From contig NC_067312.1 in the NCBI RefSeq assembly GCF_020740795.1, positions 67,476,905 through 67,540,904 of the forward strand: a stretch of 64,000 nt of DNA, given 5' to 3'. The notes under the pieces are model-generated. The model made no database searches, was not told the origin of the DNA, and worked only from the letters and a program-made list of their open reading frames with translations. How positions within the stretch are numbered: the first letter of the stretch is position 1; every line of letters begins with the position of its first letter. Source of the stretch: Apus apus (Eukaryota > Chordata > Aves > Apodiformes > Apodidae). Of this stretch, positions 12,301 to 23,340 are shown piece after piece. Position numbers and translations under genes: made by a program.

Positions 12301-13900
12301 GTTTGCTGGGCTGGGTGGACCACTGCACACACCCACCCAGAAATGATGGGATGAAGCTGCCGAGACTATCCTGTTTGGGATAGTTAGCTCACCAAGTAGT
12401 TCACATGGTGATCACCTCGCATGGGGATCCGGCAACTTTGGAATGGAATTTTACAGAGTGACAGACCTCCAATCAACCTACGCCGCGCCCACATGAATAC
12501 TATGGACACGTAATGTAATAATAAGAGGGACGTTTGCTAACAGTAAGGTACGGCAGGTACAAAGTTCAGGAAAGGTAAGGGGTATTGAGATATTAGGGGT
12601 GAGTGTGTGGGTTCTCTTTTGAACTCCTGAGTTGCCCGAACAGGTAAATAATGCTTAAGGTGAAAATAAAGGCAAAGATAGAGATGTTAACCAAGCCTGA
12701 CATTGCATCCTCCTCTATGAGGTTGTTGTTGTTTGTGCATGTGAGGGACTATTACTGTTCACAGGAAAGTAAAGGACAACAAAGTATAAGTCACCTAACC
12801 TTACATGGCCAAGTAAGTGATTCAGCTAGTGTTCCAACAAGTGCTTTAGCTCTTTCTTCTGGCCACTTGTGGAGCTTGCTCATAGGCTTTGCCCTCCACA
12901 GCTGGAGAGTCATGCTGCTGCCTTCACCGTTTGTTGCTCCTGCTGCTTTTGCCACTGCTCCAAGGTCTGCTCCTCACAGAGTCCCCCATATCCACAGTAG
13001 AGTCTGCAATGCCCAGTTCTGCAGTGTTCCTTCTTTTATCCTTCTTCAGGAGGTAGACCTTGGTTCCCGATTGGTACATTTTCAATCCTTGGGTTCTGGC
13101 AGATCCAATCCAGGGCTGTAGAGGGTCTTTCAAATGTCCAGTCAGGAGCTGGAGGATGTGGTCTACAATGGTGTATCCTTTTTCCTGCCTTTAGCGTCTA
13201 TCAAGTTAGCAGCCCTGTTTGTGGGTGTGTCCTTGACAGGCTGTGGCAGGTGTCTTGTAAAATCCTTATTTACTCTATACCCAAAGGGACATAAGAGGAG
13301 AGGTCATGCCTTACAGGAGGGTGGGGCGCTAATGAACTGACAGCAGTCATCTGCCAAAGAGGGGTCCTTTCCAAGTGGAGGAGAAGAAATGCCAGCACCA
13401 AGGCTGGATCTGGAAGAGCAGGAAGTAAGCCTGAGTAACACCATGTCCATTTTTCTTGTGTCCCCACAGCACTTAAAGGTGAAATAAGGCCCAGCAATAC
13501 CAGACAATGTGACTCCATGACACTCACAGTATCTCAAAGAGGTCCTTCAGTTCCGTATGACCAGACCCACAGAACTCACACCTGGGGAAAGGGCACCTGA
13601 AAGAGCACAGGGCCAGGAAACATGGCACCTTGCTTAAGGGAAAGGGGGCCTGCAAGAGAGGAGGACCATCACCCAGACTGATGTGCTCTGGGGAGAGGTG
13701 CTCTCTGAGAGCACAAGGCCAGCCCCATGATACCAAAAGCAGAGCAACAAGCCTGTGGAAGGCCAGAGAGAGAAGCCCCGGGGTGCTCTGCTAAGAACGA
13801 GAGGAAACAGCATAACCCCATTAAGAGGGGAAGAAAGCAGCACGGGCAGGGATAGCAACAACACCTGCACTGTTAGTAACAACAAAACTTTTTCTGCAGT
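9306..13900. other. Stretch with no recognised gene
   Basis: The left part (9.5-12 kb) is AT-rich and resembles intergenic or intronic bird DNA. The right part (12-13.9 kb) is of mixed composition. Open frames are short and mutually overlapping, with no recognisable domain. I see no LTR or CR1 tail here. Confidence 0.5.
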
Positions 13901-13989
13901 ATTCGGGCCTTTATTTCTTTACTGTTTAATAATGAGACGTAGAGGGCCAGAAGCCCTTGAGAACCACACGTCCCCCAGCTCCTGACCCA

Positions 13990-15300
13990 GCTCTGGTTAC
14001 AGCAGCGCCTGGGGGGTTCTTCTAGTGCTGCCAGCAGGGTGACCTCTTCTGGGCTGGAGAAGAGGCCTCGGGGCTGCTGATCCTCATCTTCAGGCATCGT
14101 TGAGGCCCATGACAGGAGCCTTCACTGCCCTGGCTGGGAGCAGAGAGCCCAGGCACAGCCTCCTCTGGCTTCTGCAGCTCTTCTTGTTCCCCACGGGTGG
14201 GAACAGGGACAGAGCTGGGAGCTGCTGGGACCCCCTTGAGGGGCAGCCGATGAGGTGCTGGGGAGCTCTTCCACCTCAGCTCAGCCAGGGCTGCTGGAGG
14301 GGGCTGGGCTGGGGGCAGGAGACCCTCCTCAGCAGGCAGCGGGGCCGGGGACAGCTGCGGGGCTGCCCTCCCGGCCCCAGGCAGAACAGGCATCCCCCAG
14401 GCCCAGCAGCTGTTGGACCTCCCTGCCCACCGGAGCACAGTGCCCTCAATAAGTTGGTGTCCAAATGCCACTGTGTGGTTTGGGAGGAAGGCTTCTAGCA
14501 GCTGGAACATTACATCATCATCCAGCCTGAGGGCAGCCAGAAGGCACACAATGAGATACTCTGATACTTCTGCCAGTGGATGCTGGTTCCTAAAGATCAG
14601 TCCCAGTTCCTGATACGCTGAAGCAGAAGGAGCTGGAGGAGGGCTGGATAGTGCTGGAAAAAGGCTGCCCAGGCCCTGGGCACCAACCCTGCAGGCTCTT
14701 GTTCCATTGCTGCAGGGCTGTGGGCAGCTGGAACCGCAGGAGCTCCCTCTGACTGGCAGTTGACAACTGAAGGGGCTGCAGGCGGTGTGATGACATGCTC
14801 CTCAGAGTCGTCATCTGCCCGCACTGTGAGCAGGATGGAGAGATCCTCCTCTTGCAGAGGGGGCACTCGGGCTTGCTCTCAGCCCAGCACAGGATGGAGG
14901 TGTAACAGAACTGGAGGAGGCACGGCAGCACGGAGCTGGCCTCCTCCCAGCTGTCCAGACAGACGGGACAGCGGGTGTCCAGCTCCATGGCCACGCTCTC
15001 CATGTGCTGCAGGGGGCTGGGGGAGCTGGGGATGTTGAGCTGCTCCCTCTCACGGGTGCTGCAGCAGCCGGTGTTGTGCTGGAAAAGGAAGAGAGGCCAC
15101 GGTCAGGAGCTGGCCTGGGGAGGGTGTGAAAAATGCCCAGGTCCCTGCAGAAGGAAACCCTGCCAGCTGCCCGGGGTGAGGTTTCCCCTGCCAGCTCACC
15201 TCTGCTGCTGCCAGCCTGCCTCCTGGGTGCCCCGGCTGCCTGCAGCTGGCAGGGCTGGGGAAGGTCCTTTAATGGCTCCGGGGTCAGGCCCTGAGAGCTG
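13990..15300 (-). pseudogene. Topors-like RING finger pseudogene
   Basis: The minus strand carries an N-terminal RING segment (14590-15003) reading CPVCLDSWEEASSVLPC then KPECPLCKRR, clearly paralogous to the intact gene at 23341-24345. The next part (about VRADDDSEEHVI to PALLQ) is in another frame at 14597-14866, and the Pro/Ser-rich C-terminal part is in a third frame at 14022-14549. At least two frameshifts therefore break it. Inside the RING the zinc-binding His is Leu and one Cys is Ser (PCLLQFCYTSI), so the domain itself is lost. The original start has become GTG, with an ATG just upstream. A 5' UTR intron with GT-AG ends (15079-15199) is kept, and homology continues upstream to about 15300. 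This shows duplication at the DNA level rather than by retrocopy. It is a relic E3 ubiquitin ligase copy with no expected function. Confidence 0.85.
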
Positions 15301-15764
15301 CAAGGAGCAACTTCCTACACACGACACCAGCACTGACAACAATATGGGGGCAAGGAGAGTCTGTGGGATTATGGCTGGTTCAGCACGGAGCAGAGAAGGC
15401 CTCAAGGGCACTTCACAGCACACCATGATGCCTATTTGGTAGGCATCAAGGGGATTGGGACAGGCTTTTCCTAGTACTGCCTGGTGGGATGTGAGAGATG
15501 GTGACATCTGCTGAAACTAGAGAGGTCCAGGCTGAAGGTAAGGAATCAAAACTAAAATCCATGTGACAATCATGAAGCCTATGAAGGGATGCTTGCTGTA
15601 GTCCTGGAGGAGAAAGCATTGCCATTGGGAAATGAAGGAAAGGTTTCCTAAGGTGCAACAGCTTCCATCAGCTGCAATATTAGAAGATCACTTTCTAGTT
15701 TCTTTTGGTTCGGCAGCTTTCAGCTAGATTGAGATTTAGATTTAAATCATCTAGACTTAGACTA
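15301..15764. other. Unassigned sequence upstream of the pseudogene
   Basis: No family-like open frame, LINE or LTR was recognised here. It separates the pseudogene's 5' end from a CR1 remnant. Confidence 0.4.
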
Positions 15765-16000
15765 GACTAGACTGGTTTCAGTTGGAGGGGACCTACAACA
15801 GTCATCTAGTCTGACTGTGTGACCTCTCCAGGGCATTGTCCAAATGCCTCTTTTTAAGATACTGACAGGCATGGGGCATTGACCACCTCTCTAGGAAGCC
15901 CATTCCAGTGTTTGATCACTCTCTTGGTAAATAAATGCTTCCTAATGTCCAGTTTGAACCTCCTCTGGTACAGCTTTGAATAATTCCCATGCATCTTGTC
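15765..16000 (-). mobile_element. Old CR1 LINE 3' fragment
   Basis: The CR1 tail pattern is seen in reverse (ggtttcagttggaggggacc, catctagtctgac, gaagcccattccagtgtttgatcactct). The minus strand reads YQRRFKLDIRKH and VIKHWNGLPREVV, which is CR1 ORF2 C-terminus. It is more diverged than the copy at 8.8 kb. Confidence 0.83.
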
Positions 16001-16329
16001 ACTGGATCCAAGGAAGAAGGACTCAGCACCTTCCTTTCCACTTCCTTGCCTGAGGAAGCTGTTGTGGGAATTGGTACCTCTCCCCACCGAAGAACTGCTC
16101 CCTATCTCCTTGCCTCTGCTGTCTACAAAGACAGAGCCCCTGGATGAGTGACAGCAGACAAGGCAGGAAAAGAGAATCGTTTCAATGAGCACCTGCTGGA
16201 CAGTACACAGCATTCCCAGACGTGGATACAGCCACCTGATCAGCTAAGTGACTACTCATGTAAATGAGGAGAGACAGCAGAACTCTTTACTGTAAATCTG
16301 GATATGGAACTATAGAAGGCAGAGCATGC

Positions 16330-17210
16330 CAGCCTGTTATTGTTGGATCTTTGCCTGAGAACTAACCATTCTGCTGGCTGCTGGTAGTAGGCTGGTTCTT
16401 TGCCTGAGGACCGGTCATTCTGCCTGCTGGTTCATTAGTGTGGGCTGCTAGAAGAAAGAAGACTGCTACTGCTGGCTGGATTCTTACTTGCTGGGTGAAA
16501 GAGGAGGTGATGCTTTGATGCGGCCGCCGAGGACCCAACGTAGGGAGCTTGTTCTGGTCCCAGTGGATTTCTTGCTTCAAGAACGAAAAGGTTCTCATGC
16601 TCTAACAGCAAGAGCCATTCAGATAAGCCATCGGCTGCAGCGCATCCTTCTGTACCGCACGTGTTTCAGTCACCATGCTGGTAGGAAGGCTGCCTGCAAA
16701 ACTCTCTAGACGCTGGATCTTCTCTGGATCAGAGTAAGGGGTCAAATCCTATTCCTTCTCCCTACTGACCATAACCCTTATACTCACACACGTAATGCAG
16801 CCCTTCAGAGGGAAACTTGGCGTCAGGCATTGTCCTGCTCTCCTTCTCCTTCTCCATTCCTAATCCCCATCCTTATACTATTATTGGGTGAGTGAGTGAT
16901 TCTTATTGTTGGGGCTTTAACTCCAGTGTTTTATTTTTCACCTTTCCTGAACTCCTATCCCCTAGATTTGTTAAATTTTCCCTAAATAAACCGTTTTAAT
17001 TCGTGAACCTTAAAAATGTGGTGTCAACTGCAGTCTTTTGGTTGTGGTGAGGGGAGGGTTTTACTTTCCCACCTTAAAACTTGGTGCCAAAGCTCACTGA
17101 TCCTCTGGCAGAGGAAAACACCACACGCAGACCCCTCAGTCCCTTTAAATTAAATTCTTTCAATAAGGAAGGACGTTCCATCCTGACCAGTCCAGTGCCC
17201 TGCCTATATT
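16330..17210 (+). mobile_element. ERVL-type LTR plus start of internal leader
   Basis: The segment ends in an LTR-like 3' part: ccctaaataaaccgttttaa (polyadenylation signal) followed by a T/G-rich stretch to ccaccttaaaac at about 17090. The same arrangement, and the sequence just after it (agacccct...ttcc.ataaggaagg), recurs at 41998-42185. The shared sequence therefore covers an LTR 3' end and the start of an internal leader. A ttggtgcc directly after the LTR could be part of a primer-binding site. The 5' boundary is not sharp. Confidence 0.6.
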
Positions 17211-17214
17211 GGCA

Positions 17215-17395
17215 GCCTCAGACCACCACAGCTGTAAAGGGCAATAAGGTCACCTCTCAGCCTCCTTTCCTCCAAACTAGGCAAACCCAGAGTCCTCAGC
17301 CTCTCCTCACAGGACATTCCTTCCAGCCATTCCACCAGCTTTGTTGCCCTCCTCTGGATGCATTCAAATTCCTCAACCAGTTTTGTAGGTAAAGC
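17215..17395 (-). mobile_element. CR1 internal fragment
   Basis: In reverse it carries the CR1 blocks ggtcacctctcagcctcc, ctcagcctctcctcac and accagctttgttgccctcct, equivalent to the ORF2 C-terminal coding part. Both ends are truncated. Confidence 0.75.
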
Positions 17396-17429
17396 ATTGT
17401 CACGGCATTAGACCCCACACAGCAGTGCA

Positions 17430-17715
17430 TGTCATGAGGTTTCACAGGGATAAATTTAGAAGGGCTAAAGCCCAACTAGAACTCAATATTTCTACTGTAG
17501 TACAAGACAAGAAAAAATGTTTCTACAAACACAATGAAAACAATAGGAGGGCTAAGGAAAATCTCAATACTTCTTTGTATGTGGGTAGAAACATAGTGGC
17601 AAAGACTGAGGAAAAGGCTGAGGTTCTTCATGCCTTCTTTGCCTCAGTTTTTCATAGTAAGACTAATTATTCAAGGAAGTTCAGTTTTGATTCAGAAGAT
17701 ATGCTGTGATATTCC
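17430..17715 (+). mobile_element. CR1 ORF2 internal fragment
   Basis: The plus-strand peptide contains RRAKAQLELNIS, KKCFYKHNENNRRAKENL and EEKAEVLHAFFASVF. This is the segment between the endonuclease and reverse transcriptase parts of CR1 ORF2. It reads open for about 94 codons, then stops. It has no 3' tail, so it is an internal piece. Confidence 0.85.
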
Positions 17716-19055
17716 TTGGGATTCAGCTAAGTGGAGTGCTTGCTGGGAAGCAAAACTGAGCCTCAAGACTTTGTATGTAACTATGCGTTCATGGTTTTCC
17801 AGTTTATCAGAACAGAACAATACACCATGATTCAAAGGCTGGAGCTGGTACATATCTAGTTCTTTTAAAATGTGCTTGTCATTCTTCAGCCAGACAATGT
17901 AAATCCTACAAAGACTTTGAAACAAGCCATCAGATTTTTCAGGTGTAGTGTTTAATTTTAATTAACAGTTCTACACTGTAATGAACTTCCAATAGTTTTT
18001 TGTGTTTGTCAAGTTTTCATAAATCCGTGTAAAGTTCTAAGTACTTTTAATCTGAAGTTTAATCGTAATTACAATGTGCTAGAATGGACAAAAATTTACA
18101 TCAGGCTTGCAGACATTTTCTTTGCTTATAAATTCACATTATCTGAAAAAGTGGACAAGCTGGCAATGAAATAACCTTGAAAGTCTGTGAATCCTTATTC
18201 TTAATTCTCAAAATCACAAGTTTAATAGGATCATGGAAACTGTTGTTTGTGTCTGAAACAAATGATAGTGTTTTAAGCGGACTCAAATGCAGGTCTGTGC
18301 TTGAGGAGTTTAAACATCAAAGCACCCAGTTGACAAATTCAAAGACAATGGGAAGTCTCAGGTTTCTATAGAAAAATCCACAGCTATATAAAGAGAAATG
18401 GGAAGAGTTCTTGAAACTGTTTTGTAAAAGAAGATATTCTGGCTGCAACACTTTGAATGAGGCTTTTTATGCACTATTACTTATGCCTGAAGTGTTTTTA
18501 GCCACTTGCTGTCTTGAGAGCAGCTGAGGAAAGTCTGAGCTTTGAGTTACTTATTGATCCCATTAATACTGTTTTAACACTGCATATTAAAGAAGAAATA
18601 GGACTGTGTTGCTTTATTCATCTACTAGCGTGGAACTGCATGTAATTGTTTGTAAACAAATTCTTAAAATGGCAACTACAAAGCGATTAAACTATTGCAG
18701 CTTGCAGGACCTACTTACTGCAACTTGTAGTAAGTATTTGTAGAACACAAATGTAGAATTTGTGTAGCCACTTTACAATGTTTTTTGTGTATGTCAAATC
18801 TACTTCTAGGTCATTCTGTGACACAGATAATCTGGTAAAAAGTAGTTTCACTAAACAAGATAATCTGTTCCTAAGACAGAAATTAATTGATACTTGACTC
18901 CATATAGGCAATGGAGCAGAAGTTTGAGCTGCCTCACAATTGTTTTAAGTGTACGTTTTATGTTGAGCCTTCTTACCCTGACATTTGATCAGCAAATTTT
19001 CATTTGTGTCATTTGTGTCCCTCCTAAAACAGTGTAAAGTAGCCTAATCCAAAAA
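17716..19055. other. AT-rich stretch, nothing recognised
   Basis: No gene, LINE or LTR hallmark was found. Open frames are short and lack domain motifs. Confidence 0.45.
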
Positions 19056-19057
19056 AA

Positions 19058-19205
19058 GCAAGGCAGAGAAGAATGACAGGAGGCCTGCAGGGACGAAAAG
19101 GGAACTCCTGGACACAGTCTACAGAGGGTGGAAGCGGGGACAATTAGCCTGGAATGAGTACAAAGAAGTTGTCTGAGTGTACAGAGGTTAGGAAAGCTGA
19201 CGCGA
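19058..19205 (+). mobile_element. Possible CR1 ORF2 fragment
   Basis: The plus strand reads a stretch like KRELLDTVYRGWKRG then LAWNEYKE, which matches the CR1 ORF2 region just before the RKAKAQLELN block. It may come from the same CR1 subfamily as 17430-17715, now in swapped order. It is short and interrupted. Confidence 0.5.
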
Positions 19206-19369
19206 TCTGCGACCTATTGTATCTCCTTTTTGGAGTGATTTTAACTTATTGGGCTCTGCCGAGAGGTCCGCACGCGGCGCTCGCCTCTCACAGAGGAGCA
19301 GTGAACGTCGGCACTGACTTTTCGGGTGAGACACTTGTCCAAGGCTCACTAATGTTTCTAAGAACAGCC

Positions 19370-20045
19370 CCCAATTAGAATTTACGAATACACGGTTTAT
19401 CGAGGGGAAAAGTAAAACAATTTGGGGCAGGAGGCTCAAAGAGGGTAATCAAAAGACATAGGAGCTGTGAAATGTCTTTAAACACCAAATACCAAACACT
19501 CATATATGCCCTAATACTTATATATAGATACACCTTATCATTTACACACCTTGATTAATTATTATTATCTAAGAGGGGAAGAGGAAGGAGGGATATGCCC
19601 GAGGCCTGACCCGTGTAAGGTTACGGTTTGTGTGGAGGTAAGTGAGGCAGGAACACCTTAGGGAGAGAAATGATACCCAAAATACAATCCCTTACTTTAT
19701 TCCTGAGATGGTCTAGGTATTTACATATGAGGTGCAGATGACTTCCCCTGCAACCGGGTCTTAGATCCCACGTGTGGCAGGAAGAAGTCTCACCGCAGGT
19801 GGCTGGCAGCAGGCAGGTTCCGCAGGCAGGTTCCACAGGGAAGCAGGACCATGGGCAGGCGAAGACCGCAAGAAAGCCAGAAGGAGCTGGGACTGCAAAG
19901 AGCTACGGGCGAGGCGGGACGAGCTGGGTCTGCAGGGAGCTGGGATGAGTCGGTACTACAGGGATCAGCCGGGACTGCAGGTACTGCGGGACGAGCCGGG
20001 AGCCAGAACTAGCTGGGAGCCGGGGCTGCAGGGGCGAGCCGGGAC
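19370..20045 (-). mobile_element. ERVL-type LTR, minus orientation
   Basis: On the minus strand this shares long blocks with the LTR at 41650-42095. The blocks include ggtgagactt, a tract like caggaataaagtaagg, catatccctccttcctcttc and a polyadenylation-like gataaaccg near the 3' end. The 5' part is a run of degenerate ccagctcgtcccg-type repeats (19.85-20.04 kb). It is a solo or fragmentary LTR with no coding sequence attached. Confidence 0.68.
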
Positions 20046-20170
20046 TATCAACCTTAAATGTCCCTGCTTCTTTGGACAAAAGGGAGGAACACGCTCTAAG
20101 CTGTGCCTGGGTGTCCTCTCCCATTGTGGCAAATCCAAACAAAATTTCTTTGGCCATGAAAACATTTAGT

Positions 20171-20216
20171 AAACTTTTTTTCTTTCCCCCCCCCTCCCCC
20201 CCCCCCCCTTTTACTT
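20171..20216. repeat. Poly-pyrimidine tract
   Basis: A run of T then C (two C blocks separated by T) makes a 45-base homopyrimidine stretch. Such tracts can form triplex DNA and are error-prone in sequencing, so exact length may be unreliable. Confidence 0.85.
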
Positions 20217-21960
20217 CTCTGCTTTCTCTTTTTGACCAAAGTAAGAAACAGAAATGAACTGCAAGAAGAGCTATCCCCTCCAAACCAGAGCATAAACGTG
20301 ACCCTTACCTACAAGAGATCCTCCATTATGAGCAACTAATACTTTAACTCAGGCAGGTGCCCAGACCGGCTATCGTCTATGGCAGAAAAAGACACTTATT
20401 TGTGAGAGAATGATTGTCTTCAGACAAACTCCTTGGAAACTTCACATGTGGGTAGGAGCCAGGCCCTCAGTCAGCTGCCATTCACTGGTGACTGGCAGTG
20501 ACACTTTCTTCCTTTGGCACTTGGGGAGAGTCCCAGCAGGTTTCATTTCTCCATTGGTCTAAGCCTGAGGTTCGTCTGATTAATTTTGAATTCTTTGACA
20601 ATGTCTTGGCCTCAGAAGAAGGTCTGCAAATGGGAAAAGTCTTCCTGTGTGTGCTGTACTGCCTAGCTGTGCACTGCCTGTCTGTCTCCTGAATCTCACG
20701 GTGACTGCTCCATAGGAAGAGAAATAAGCTCATGGCCTCTGTGCAGTTAAGAGATGGAAAGAATCTCCCTGGTTTTGCATCAGGATGACCCAAGTCTGAA
20801 GTGTCTTTTGTGAGTGACTGGAGGGCTGCTAGTCAGTTGAAATACAGGCTTAGGCCAAGCTGGAATTCTTAAAAGCTGACGGGCTTTAGCGAGCTAGAAC
20901 AGAGATGCTGGGGCCTCTAGAGTAAAGTCTGCAAAATACATTCCTTAACTCCAGAGCCATTCCTACAGTTTCCCACCGACTGAAGTCACACAGGATCTGG
21001 CACGCTCATGAACAGAACCAATCCTGTTACTGTGTATACAAAGAGGTTTTCACACAGCGTATTTTCCTTCCCAGTCAGTTTTGTTTCAAAGAGGAACTGC
21101 AGGATTGGCATTATTGTTTTGGCTTGAATAGGGCATGGATTTGTCCAATGTTTGGAAAGAAGTCAACAACCCTTTTCTTCTGCCACCCTCACAGGGCTGT
21201 TTATCCGTATTCGACAAGAAAGCTCAGCCGTGGAGAGGTGTTTGTCTCAGTTAAACTATAGTGACTATGAAGAGACAAAGGAAAGGAAGCACGATTATAC
21301 TGAGAGCCTCACACTAAGCTAAATCTGGAGGCAGATATACCTTGGAGTGAGGGTGAAAGTCACTGACAAAATTTTGGCTTTTCCAAAGTATTTTTGGCTG
21401 AATTCTTATTATCGCTTTGAGTATTGCCAGGTTTGGAAGATCCTTTCTGGTAGTAATTTTCCATCATGCTAACTGCTATGTGAACATCCATCAGGTGTGT
21501 GGGACTTTGACTGAAATCTCTTACAGCCACTGAAATATAACTGCCAAGATACAGCTGCAACCATTCTTTGTTTTGCTTTTTTGTTTTCTTTAAAACACGT
21601 TAGACAATTAAAACAAAAAAGAAACAGGTGCTGAGATTTGCTTTCTGCAGCAGAAGAAAAAAGAACTTTAAAAATTGATCATCTTAAGATTTCATCTTAA
21701 AATTAATACCTGGTGAAGGATGATAAAAAGTTACAAATTCTGTTACTGCACATTTTTGATCTTCAGTTAGAGCACCAGAGCTGCTGACAGTCACAGACTT
21801 GCTTTAGGTAAGGAGGTTTCTCTATGTTTGGTTTAAGGCAAAAATGCTAATGGTTTTGAAAATATTCAGCATTTTTATCACAGGTCTCATAGAATTCAGC
21901 GTCCTTTGGCAAGCTCAGGACTAGGAGGCTGTAGTCAGGACAGATGCCTATCAGCTTTCA
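20217..21960. other. Unassigned sequence
   Basis: No gene or mobile element was recognised. There are several short open frames without domain motifs. Confidence 0.4.
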
Positions 21961-21964
21961 TTTG

Positions 21965-22165
21965 GAGTTATAGAGTGCCAGGTTGGAAGGGACCTCAAGG
22001 CCCCAGACTTTCCAAGGAAGAGCAGGGTTCAGATGAGATGGCCAGCACCCTGTCAAGCAGGGTCTTAAAAAAACCTAGTGCTGGGGAATGCACGACTTCC
22101 CTTTGGGAGATTATTGCAGTGTCTAATTTTTTCATAGTGAACAGCTCAAAACCTCTCTTGTAAGA
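21965..22165 (-). mobile_element. Old CR1-like LINE fragment
   Basis: The reversed 3' end gccaggttggaagggacctc, followed by diverged CR1 tail sequence (gtgctggggaatgcacgact, attattgcagtgtctaa), indicates an old CR1 subfamily copy. It is short and diverged. Confidence 0.65.
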
Positions 22166-22870
22166 AACCTGAAGAATGTTGCAAAGATCAGAGTGAGGAG
22201 GGGAGGGAGGTTTCTATGTCAAACGCAAATTGATTTCACTCATTCACCTGCACACTGTCATATCCCTCTCTCTGCAAGCCACTAAATCTGGAGCTCCCCC
22301 TGGCCTGGACAGGATTACAGGGGACAAGAGACAGGGGGCAAGAGAAACAACCTTCAGAGGTCACTTCTTAGCCCCTAGATGGTCCCTGCTTGGTGTTCCG
22401 AGGAGCACGTAGATGTGATCCTGATGAAGTGTTAGTGTGAGTGCCATCAACACCTGCCCCTCTTACAGCCCTTTTCTGCCTGTCCTGAGGTTTTCATGCT
22501 CAGATGTTCCTCTTCATACCTGGTCCTACCAGTCAGCAAGCCACAGAACTGCTTCTACAAGAAGGGGACTGAGGAGGTCTCTTGTCCAACCACTGGCTCA
22601 GGGCAGGGTCAGCAACGAACACAGACTTGGACGCTCTGGGTCGTGGCCACTCAGGTCTTGAAGGCTGGCCTTTGGACTCAGGGATCCCACAGTCTCTCTG
22701 GGCCACCCACCCCTCCCACCAGGCAGCGCTGGGAAGAGCCCGTCCCCATCCCCTTGACTCCTTCCCCAGCGGCAGCAGGGTGGGCTGAGAGGTGCCCCGG
22801 CACCTTCTGGGCTGCACACTGCGCTGCGTGTTATTTGGGCAAGGACCGAGGCGGAGGACAGGCTGTGGTG
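22166..22870. other. Unassigned sequence before the Topors-like gene
   Basis: Mixed composition, becoming GC-rich toward the right. Open frames overlap on both strands and show no motif. It may be the distal promoter region of the RING gene. Confidence 0.4.
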
Positions 22871-22879
22871 AAACCCTGA

Positions 22880-22933
22880 GAGGTGATTGGTGAAGTTCCA
22901 AGCGACAGGTGCTCATGCTGCCCAATCAGCTGG
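22880..22933 (+). promoter_or_regulatory. Paired CCAAT boxes, candidate promoter of the Topors-like gene
   Basis: An inverted CCAAT element (gtgattggtg, about 22881) and a direct one (cccaatcagc, about 22920) lie about 40 bases apart. They are about 220 bases before the probable first-exon donor at 23150. No TATA box is obvious. Assignment is by position only. Confidence 0.4.
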
Positions 22934-23149
22934 GAGTTGCAGTTACCGGCACCAGCTGAGCTGTTGGTGAGGCTGGAGCAGTCAGCGGCCCTTGGTCTTG
23001 TGACTGTGGAGCTGTTCTTCGGAGGTCTTCACCCTCGAGCTCTTCTTGGGAGCTCTTCACCCTCGACACCAGAGCCATTAAAGGATTTTCCCCAGCCCTG
23101 CCAGCTGCAGGGAGCTGGGGCAGCCAGGGGCACACTCGCAGCAGCAGAG

Positions 23150-23256
23150 GTGAGCTGGCAGGGGAATCCTCACCCTGGGGAGCTGGGAGGGACCTGGGCA
23201 TTTCTTGTCTTCCTCCCTGGGCCACCCCATAACCAGGGCCTCTCTTCCTTTTGTAG
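23150..23256 (+). other. 5' UTR intron of the Topors-like gene
   Basis: The donor cagag|gtgagc and acceptor ccttttgtag|agtg delimit a 107-base intron just before the coding exon. The inverted pseudogene copy keeps a matching intron (15079-15199, 121 bases), so the intron predates the duplication. Confidence 0.65.
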
Positions 23257-23340
23257 AGTGACACCGGCTCCTGCAGAGCTGTTGGGAGGGAGCAGCTCAA
23301 CAGCTCAACATCCCCAGCTTCCCCAAAACCTGAGGAGAGC

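Noticed and set aside
19370-19390. Possible tRNA-Pro-like primer site next to the minus-strand ERVL LTR
   Set aside because: Only the first few bases (ttgggggct) resemble it; too diverged to support.
22496-22925. Overlapping frames on both strands upstream of the RING gene
   Set aside because: They overlap one another, lack motifs and sit where a promoter is expected.
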